A DNA stretch of 5,229 nt from Deltaproteobacteria bacterium (GTDB lineage: Bacteria; Desulfobacterota; DSM-4660; Desulfatiglandales; B25-G16), in contig JAFDDS010000102.1 of the NCBI GenBank assembly GCA_019310745.1, positions 1 through 5,229 on the forward strand, in the 5' to 3' direction. Both the position numbers and the translations under genes were made by a program. Below the pieces are notes generated by a model. The model made no database searches and was not told the origin of the DNA. It saw only the letters and a program-made list of their open reading frames with translations. Shown here in pieces: positions 5,181-5,229 of this stretch; position 1 is the first letter of the stretch, and every line of letters starts with the position of its first letter.

Positions 5181-5229
5181 ATGGGTATCTTAGTTGATGA
5201 GAATACAAAGGCCGTTGTCCAAGGTATTA
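5181..5229 (+). CDS. sucD: Succinyl-CoA synthetase alpha subunit, N-terminal fragment
   Basis: The window ends after 16 codons. The translated start, MGILVDENTKAVVQGI, matches the typical SucD N terminus (MSILIDKNTKVICQGF in E. coli), the beginning of the CoA-binding Rossmann domain. SucD carries the phosphorylated histidine and pairs with SucC. The gap of 33 bases after the sucC stop and the shared orientation indicate a sucCD operon. The ribosome binding site is weak (GGGG at 5170-5173, seven bases upstream). The 3' end, including the catalytic His, is outside the window. Confidence 0.9.
   Translation, partial: MGILVDENTKAVVQGI

Noticed and set aside
1323..5208. Minus-strand open frames of 60-90 codons
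   Set aside because: All lie opposite well-supported plus-strand genes, lack ribosome binding sites and recognisable motifs, and look like antisense shadows.

Overview
This is an AT-rich bacterial chromosomal window in which every recognisable gene lies on the plus strand. Gene content (ArsA-type ATPase, Smr protein, MscS channel, sucCD) is ordinary for free-living Gram-negative-type bacteria. The protein style suggests an uncultured Desulfobacterota, Nitrospirota or Planctomycetota-like lineage, but nothing here fixes the taxon. There are no rRNA or tRNA genes, CRISPR arrays or transposases.

Layout: 1-274 is apparently non-coding and holds a homopyrimidine run and a 9-bp hairpin. At 275-736 lies an unrecognised acidic 153-aa protein with a central coiled-coil-like stretch, followed by a weak AT-only terminator-like hairpin. 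At 737-1065 is a gene-free, repeat-bearing spacer. At 1066-2277 is an ArsA/Get3-superfamily ATPase with a C-terminal Hsp20-like (alpha-crystallin-type) domain; it overlaps an 82-aa basic-tailed helical protein at 2252-2500. A second repeat-bearing spacer (2501-2669) follows. Next come a stand-alone Smr-domain protein (2670-2969) and an overlapping MscS-family channel (2953-3945). After a probable promoter region, the TCA-cycle succinyl-CoA synthetase genes begin: sucC (4097-5147) and the first 16 codons of sucD (5181 to the window end).

Two points stand out. First, sucC is broken as sequenced: about 40 codons around E. coli residues 83-123 are missing and the frame changes at the same place. 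This removes ATP-contacting residues while everything on either side stays well conserved, so it is either a fresh deletion or an assembly or consensus error. Second, the ArsA-Hsp20 ATPase and its small partner are bracketed by an exact 18-nt direct repeat (970-987 and 2509-2526), with a related GC-rich repeat pair just upstream. The unknown 153-aa protein, the ATPase and the 82-aa protein may form one functional module, perhaps for client or tail-anchored protein handling rather than arsenite export. That is inference from proximity, and no partner of the arsenite pump is present.
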